Assembly: GCA_910588225.1 (NCBI GenBank)
Contig: CAJUQT010000082.1
Location: 1 to 10,416, forward strand
DNA from: an uncultured Acetatifactor sp.
GTDB taxonomy: Bacteria; Bacillota; Clostridia; Lachnospirales; Lachnospiraceae
DNA: 10,416 bases
Reading direction: 5' to 3'
Of the stretch, positions 6,891-10,416 are shown piece by piece. The notes beneath the pieces are model-generated. The model saw only the letters and a program-made list of their open reading frames with translations, was not told the DNA's origin and searched no databases. Position numbers and translations under genes: made by a program. Position 1 is the first letter of the stretch, and every line of letters starts with the position of its first letter.

Positions 6891-8588
6891 ATGTCAACAA
6901 AAGCGTATTACCCGATTTCGGAAATCGGCGCAGGAAAGCCCGGTTTCAGCAAAACACGTTCTATCATTGAGGGCGCTTTCTACGGCAACAATGTAGTAAA
7001 GGTGAATACCCTGAAAGAGGCATATGAGCTCGCAAAGAATTCTCCCGGAACCATTGTTACCGACATGCCGGTTCACCGTGCGGAGGAGATCGGTCTTGAG
7101 AAGGATGCAAAAGTACTGCTGTTCAATGACGGCGCTGTTACCGGCCGTTATGCACAGGCACGCCGTATTAAGGGAGAGCCCGGTGTAGATGCTGCCAAGC
7201 TTGACAAGGTAGTTATGGATGCCATTTACAAGACCCGTTGGCAGACTCTGTATCATGTAGAGTGCTATATCGGCCTGGATCCCGAATTTATGGCAAAAGC
7301 ACATCTGCTGATTCCTGAAGGGGAAGAGAATATCATGTACAACTGGATGCTGAACTTCCAGTATATGTCTGATACTTATGTAAAGATGTACAAGGAGTCT
7401 CAGCCTATCGGCGGAGGCAAAGAGCCGGATATTTATATCTTCTCCAATCCGCAGTGGGCGCCTACTCCCAGCCCTGACGTTGACTACAGCTGCCTGAGTG
7501 ACGATCTGACTCTGTGCTATTTTGATACAGATCAGAACTGTGCCGCTATCCTGGGCATGAAGTATTTCGGCGAGCACAAGAAGGGAACCCTTACCATGGC
7601 ATGGGCTATGGCCAATAGAAACGGCTATGCTTCCTGCCACGGCGGACAGAAGGAATATCTGCTGGCAGACGGCAGTAAGTTTGTTGCTTCCGTATATGGT
7701 CTGTCCGGATCCGGAAAGTCTACTCTGACCCATGCAAAGCACAACGGCAAGTATGAGATCAAGGTGCTTCATGATGATGCTTTCATCATCAATACCGATA
7801 CCTGTGCATCTGTGGCTCTGGAACCCACTTATTTTGACAAGACAGCTGACTATCCTACAGGCTGCCCTGACAATACATTCCTGCTTACCGCACAGAACTG
7901 TTCTGCCACCCTGGATGAAGACGGAAAGGTTCAGCTGGTTACTGAGGATATCAGGAACGGCAACGGCCGTGCCATCAAGTCCAAACTGTGGTCTCCCAAC
8001 CGCGTGGACAAGATCGATGCTCCCGTGAATGCAATCTTCTGGATTATGAAGGATCCCACCATTCCGCCTGTAGTGAAGCTGAAAGGCGCTGCCCTAGCAT
8101 CCGTTATGGGCGCTACTCTGGCTACCAAAACTTCCACCGCTGAGCGTGTGGCAGCAGGCACCGATATGAACGCGCTTCGTATCGTTCCTTACGCTAACCC
8201 GTTCAGAACCTATCCTCTGGTAAATGACTATGAGAAGTTCAAGAAGCTGGTGGATGAGAAGAACGTTGACTGCTACATTATCAACACAGGTGATTTCATG
8301 GGCAAGAAGGTGAAACCTGCAGATACTCTGGGCATCCTGGAGACCATTGTGGAGAAGAGAGCAAGCTTCAAGCAGTGGGGACCTTTTGAGGATATCGAGA
8401 TCATGGATTGGGAAGGCTTTACACCGAACCTGGGCGATGCAGAGTATGTAAAGGCTCTTCAGGGCGCCATGCAGAACCGTGTGGATGCAGTGGAAGGCTT
8501 TGCTACCAAGAAGGAAGGCTATGACAAACTGCCTGACGAGGCTCTTGCAGCGTTGAAGAAGATCGTGGACGAAGCTGCCAGCCTGTAA
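6891..8588 (+). CDS. pckA: Phosphoenolpyruvate carboxykinase (ATP)
   Basis: This cytoplasmic enzyme interconverts oxaloacetate plus ATP with PEP, CO2 and ADP. In fermentative gut Firmicutes it can run toward gluconeogenesis or toward CO2 fixation to oxaloacetate. The 565-residue product has the P-loop GLSGSGKST (270-278) and a downstream acidic metal-binding segment VLHDDAFII (292-300). The substrate region includes YHVECYIGLDPEF (121-133) and NPQWAPTPSPD (186-196). In the Escherichia coli type the corresponding motifs are GLSGTGKTT and GDDEHGW, so this belongs to a divergent branch that I associate with Clostridia. The ATG at 6891 has the best ribosome binding site in the window, TAAGGAGG at 6874-6881; an in-frame ATG at 6813 would add 26 unconserved residues. 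A near-consensus promoter and two terminators bound it as a single-gene unit. The strong initiation signals suggest high expression. Confidence 0.95.
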   Translation: MSTKAYYPISEIGAGKPGFSKTRSIIEGAFYGNNVVKVNTLKEAYELAKNSPGTIVTDMPVHRAEEIGLEKDAKVLLFNDGAVTGRYAQARRIKGEPGVDAAKLDKVVMDAIYKTRWQTLYHVECYIGLDPEFMAKAHLLIPEGEENIMYNWMLNFQYMSDTYVKMYKESQPIGGGKEPDIYIFSNPQWAPTPSPDVDYSCLSDDLTLCYFDTDQNCAAILGMKYFGEHKKGTLTMAWAMANRNGYASCHGGQKEYLLADGSKFVASVYGLSGSGKSTLTHAKHNGKYEIKVLHDDAFIINTDTCASVALEPTYFDKTADYPTGCPDNTFLLTAQNCSATLDEDGKVQLVTEDIRNGNGRAIKSKLWSPNRVDKIDAPVNAIFWIMKDPTIPPVVKLKGAALASVMGATLATKTSTAERVAAGTDMNALRIVPYANPFRTYPLVNDYEKFKKLVDEKNVDCYIINTGDFMGKKVKPADTLGILETIVEKRASFKQWGPFEDIEIMDWEGFTPNLGDAEYVKALQGAMQNRVDAVEGFATKKEGYDKLPDEALAALKKIVDEAASL

Positions 8589-8612
8589 AATTGAAAATAA
8601 GCTGAAATGAAC

Positions 8613-8654
8613 ACGGCCCCGCTTTCCGGAAAAGGTGAAGCGGGGCCGTATTTT
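8613..8654 (+). terminator. Rho-independent terminator of pckA
   Basis: A perfect 12-bp GC-rich stem pairs ACGGCCCCGCTT (8613-8624) with AAGCGGGGCCGT (8638-8649) around a 13-base loop. It is followed by ATTTTG. It begins 24 bases after the pckA stop. Confidence 0.93.
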
Positions 8655-8664
8655 GTGTAAGCGG

Positions 8665-8693
8665 AAGGCAGGCTGTTTCAGGCCTGCTTTTTT
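8665..8693 (+). terminator. Second, back-up terminator
   Basis: AAGGCAGGCT (8665-8674) pairs with GGCCTGCTTT (8681-8690), using two G-T pairs and a 6-base loop. The right arm runs into TTTTTT (8688-8693). Together with the hairpin just upstream it makes a tandem terminator that isolates pckA from the permease region. Confidence 0.8.
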
Positions 8694-8726
8694 ATATGGA
8701 GGAGAAAGTTCCTTTGTAAAGGGTAT

Positions 8727-8852
8727 AAAATTTTGTGACCATGTGAAAAATCACCAAAACAAGGGAGCTGAAACTGTAAAAACAGTACAATGTCAATAGG
8801 GAACTCGGAATACAAAAGGATTTTTGCATGAAAAAACGGGTGACAAAATTTT
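8727..8852 (+). promoter_or_regulatory. Cluster of inverted repeats upstream of the truncated permease
   Basis: The 218-base gap before the permease remnant is AT-rich and holds several symmetric elements. AAAATTTTGTGACC (8727-8740) is repeated in inverse at 8839-8852 with one mismatch in 14. GTGA-AAAA-TCAC lies at 8743-8754. ACTGT-AAAA-ACAGT lies at 8773-8786. These look like regulator binding sites of a sugar-uptake operon, but no matching regulator is in the window. An 8-codon frame at 8828 (MKKRVTKF) is preceded by AAAAGGA; I do not call it a gene. Confidence 0.4.
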
Positions 8853-8859
8853 AAACCGA

Positions 8860-8888
8860 TTACAACTGTGAAGAATCTGCTGTATAGT
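8860..8888 (+). promoter_or_regulatory. Weak promoter candidate for the permease genes
   Basis: TATAGT (8883-8888) is a good -10. TTACAA (8860-8865) is a poor -35 at the right 17-base spacing, so transcription might depend on an activator. Transcription would start near 8895, within 20 bases of the point where permease homology begins. This suggests that a deletion joined a promoter region directly to the middle of the permease gene. Confidence 0.3.
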
Positions 8889-8911
8889 GGAGGCAGTAAA
8901 GCAGAACGTCC

Positions 8912-9379
8912 ATGGGAATGGGAGCGGTTGACTATATGTCGGAGGCCGGAGCGTTCAGAAGCATTTATATCATCTCCGGTATCTGGCAGTCGGCTGGATA
9001 CGGAACGATTCTGTACATAGCGACGCTGTCCGGTATAGATCCTTCTCTGTACGAAGCAGCTGAAATTGATGGTGCAAGTATCTGGCAGAAAATCCGTTAT
9101 ATTGATCTTCCCAGTCTGCTTCCCACGGCGATGATGGTGTTTATCCTGGACTGCGGTAAGATTCTGAGCAGTGATACCAACAAAGCGCTGGTTATGCAGA
9201 CACCGGGAAATATTCCGGTCTCCGATATTATCGGCGTATATGTGTATAACGTGGGCCTTGGAAGCGGACAATTTTCCTACACCACTGCGATTGGTCTGTT
9301 TGTCAACATTATCAATTTTATTCTGATTATTTCGGTGAACAGAATTTCCAAAAAGACAACGGATGTGGGAATGTTTTAG
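8912..9379 (+). pseudogene. 5'-truncated LplB-type ABC sugar permease
   Basis: The 155 residues match the C-terminal half of the LplB family of carbohydrate ABC permeases, which are normally about 290-320 residues. The ATPase-docking EAA loop is clear at about 47-70 (LYEAAEIDGASIWQKIRYIDLP). Membrane segments are visible at about 18-38, 70-88 and 124-143. Homology starts abruptly at the ATG (AVDYMSEAGAFRSIYIISGIWQ); the preceding in-frame codon run hits TAA at 8897-8899, and no other + frame upstream encodes the missing segments. The only purine-rich GGAGG (8889-8893) is 18 bases from the ATG, too far for normal initiation. I therefore read it as a deletion remnant, not a short functional permease. 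The reading frame is otherwise intact, so the loss may be recent, or the protein may still be made. It is followed after 20 bases by the partner permease. Confidence 0.8.
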
Positions 9380-9399
9380 AAAGGAATGGGAAAGCAGGC

Positions 9400-10317
9400 A
9401 TGAAGAAAAAATCATTCAGGAATATGAGCATGAGTAATCGGATTTTCCATGTGTTTAATATGCTGTTCTGGATTCTGATTATGTTTGCCGTTTTATATCC
9501 GCTCTTTCTGGTATGTATTGCATCCGTATCGGATCCGGATGCAATCGTGAGAGGGGAAGTGATCTGGCATCCAGTTGACTTTTCCCTGATGGGATACTAT
9601 GCGGTATTGAAATATAAGGAGCTTTGGTCGTCTTATGGCAATTCTGTTTTCTATACCGGAGTCAGTATCTGTATCAGCATTGTGGTCACACTTGCAGCGG
9701 CCTATGCGCTTTCCAGAAAGAAATTTCCGGGCAGCAGAATCATTAATCTGTATTTTGTCATCACAATGTTCTTCAGCGGAGGGCTGATTCCTACCTTTCT
9801 GGTGATGAGAAGCATCGGTCTGTACAATACCAGATGGGTGATAATTCTGATGAGCTGTGTAAGTGTATGGAATCTGATGGTGGCAAGAACCTATATTCAG
9901 AATTCTATTCCGGAGGAGCTTTACGAGGCAGCCATGCTGGACGGGGCCACACACTTCCAGTATTTTATCAGGGTGATTCTGCCTCTGAGCAAGACGATCA
10001 TTGCAGTGCTGGCAGTTTATTACGGCGTGGCGAAGTGGAATGATTATTTCACCGGACTGGTTTATCTAAGGGACAGAGCGCTGCTTCCGTTACAGACCGT
10101 TCTGCGGGAAATTCTGGCGACTTTGCAGGTAGATAAGACAAGCGACTATATGATGTCCATGGCGGACAGCGCGGTCTCTTTGCAGGAAGCAGTCAGAATT
10201 GCAAATGTATCCAAATATTGTATCATCGTGGTTGCAACCGGACCGGTGGTGGTGCTGTATGCACTGATGCAGAAATATTTCGAAAAAGGGGTTATGATCG
10301 GTTCCCTGAAAGGATGA
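9400..10317 (+). CDS. YtcP/LplC-type carbohydrate ABC transporter permease
   Basis: This 305-residue inner-membrane protein is the second permease of an LplB/LplC(YtcP)-type uptake system for oligosaccharides or glycosides, with an extracytoplasmic solute-binding protein and a shared ATPase. Six membrane segments can be read at about 20-42, 84-105, 117-138, 145-163, 195-214 and 272-291. The EAA loop is at 173-197 (ELYEAAMLDGATHFQYFIRVILP). Family-typical features include the MFFSGGLIPTFLV segment and the C-terminal YFEKGVMIGSLKG. Length and both ends look complete. The ribosome binding site is modest (AAGGAA at 9381-9386, 13 bases from the ATG, or the nearer GCAGG). It lies 20 bases after its truncated partner, which should abolish the heterodimer unless another LplB exists in the genome. 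The solute-binding gene usually found next is absent; a repeat arm begins 45 bases after the stop. The substrate cannot be told from the permeases. Confidence 0.93.
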   Translation: MKKKSFRNMSMSNRIFHVFNMLFWILIMFAVLYPLFLVCIASVSDPDAIVRGEVIWHPVDFSLMGYYAVLKYKELWSSYGNSVFYTGVSICISIVVTLAAAYALSRKKFPGSRIINLYFVITMFFSGGLIPTFLVMRSIGLYNTRWVIILMSCVSVWNLMVARTYIQNSIPEELYEAAMLDGATHFQYFIRVILPLSKTIIAVLAVYYGVAKWNDYFTGLVYLRDRALLPLQTVLREILATLQVDKTSDYMMSMADSAVSLQEAVRIANVSKYCIIVVATGPVVVLYALMQKYFEKGVMIGSLKG

Positions 10318-10347
10318 TCAAATCGTAAAAATAAATGCTGTGTACCA

Positions 10348-10361
10348 AACACAATTGTGTT
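10348..10361. repeat. 14-bp perfect palindrome after the permease gene
   Basis: AACACAATTGTGTT is a perfect palindrome with no spacer. It is not followed by a T tract on either strand, so it does not look like a terminator and is more like a protein-binding site. It lies one base from the right arm of the large inverted repeat. Confidence 0.6.
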
Positions 10362-10362
10362 A

Positions 10363-10382
10363 AAAATAACTTCTCGGAATCT
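10363..10382 (-). repeat. Right arm of the 20-nt inverted repeat, possible insertion-sequence end
   Basis: AAAATAACTT, then CTCGGAATCT, is the exact reverse complement of 36-55. The outer 34 bases to the window end differ from the left flank apart from scattered matches, as expected for the two different ends of one element. Read this way, an element of the same orientation as the one at the left would begin here at about 10363, displacing the solute-binding-protein gene normally found after the permease. No coding sequence of the element is visible. Confidence 0.85.
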
Positions 10383-10416
10383 CAATGAATGTGATTCTAA
10401 CTGAAAATTGACAACT

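Noticed and set aside
6649..6900. 83-codon minus-strand frame between the aminopeptidase gene and pckA
   Set aside because: It runs through the pckA promoter, leader and start codon, and the translation shows no recognisable domain.
8743..8754. CRP-like site TGTGA...TCAC
   Set aside because: The spacer is 4 bases instead of the 6 of the classical site, and a CRP-type interpretation is not supported for this organism type.
1069..8933. Shared 12-mer GGGAGCGGTTGA in the first terminator (1069-1080) and at the permease remnant (about 8921-8932)
   Set aside because: A few 12-base repeats are expected by chance in 10 kb, and the flanks do not match.
1..10416. CRISPR arrays, tRNA or rRNA genes, phage or defence genes
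   Set aside because: I saw no regularly spaced repeats, no tRNA cloverleaf with TTCGA-type arm, no rRNA sequence, and no integrase, transposase or known defence protein.

Overview
The window looks like a chromosomal stretch from a Lachnospiraceae-type Firmicute (class Clostridia). The reasons are strong purine-rich Shine-Dalgarno sequences, roughly even base composition, a long clostridial-type threonine synthase, an ATP-type PEP carboxykinase with a GLSGSGKST P-loop, and an LplB/YtcP-type sugar permease pair. All real genes read left to right on the + strand. The long minus-strand frames are antisense shadows.

Layout. Bases 1-55 end in one arm of a 20-nt perfect inverted repeat whose partner lies at 10363-10382. 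A coiled-coil protein of unknown function (77-1063) follows and ends at an intrinsic terminator. After a 300-base leader with a candidate extended -10 promoter come thrC (1398-2885) and a secreted NTF2-like/LysM protein (2913-3749), 27 nt apart and probably co-transcribed. Next is deoC (3858-4511). Its last codons run into a foreign, AT-rich 3' fragment of a PIN-domain toxin gene (to 4710). An XPNPEP1-type Xaa-Pro aminopeptidase (4779-6608) follows. pckA (6891-8588) has a strong promoter, a potentially structured leader and two tandem terminators. The right end carries the C-terminal half of an LplB-type permease (8912-9379, 5'-truncated) and an intact YtcP/LplC-type permease (9400-10317). The solute-binding protein that usually follows is not in the window; the right repeat arm starts 45 bases after the last stop.

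The genes are mostly housekeeping: threonine synthesis, deoxyribose-phosphate catabolism, proline-peptide turnover, and oxaloacetate/PEP conversion. I found no convincing new defence or biosynthetic system. The most informative signals are rearrangement scars: the terminal inverted repeats (possibly insertion-sequence ends where an assembly broke), the deoC/PIN junction, and the decapitated permease. The unexplained parts are the coiled-coil protein, the NTF2-like/LysM protein, and the pckA leader.
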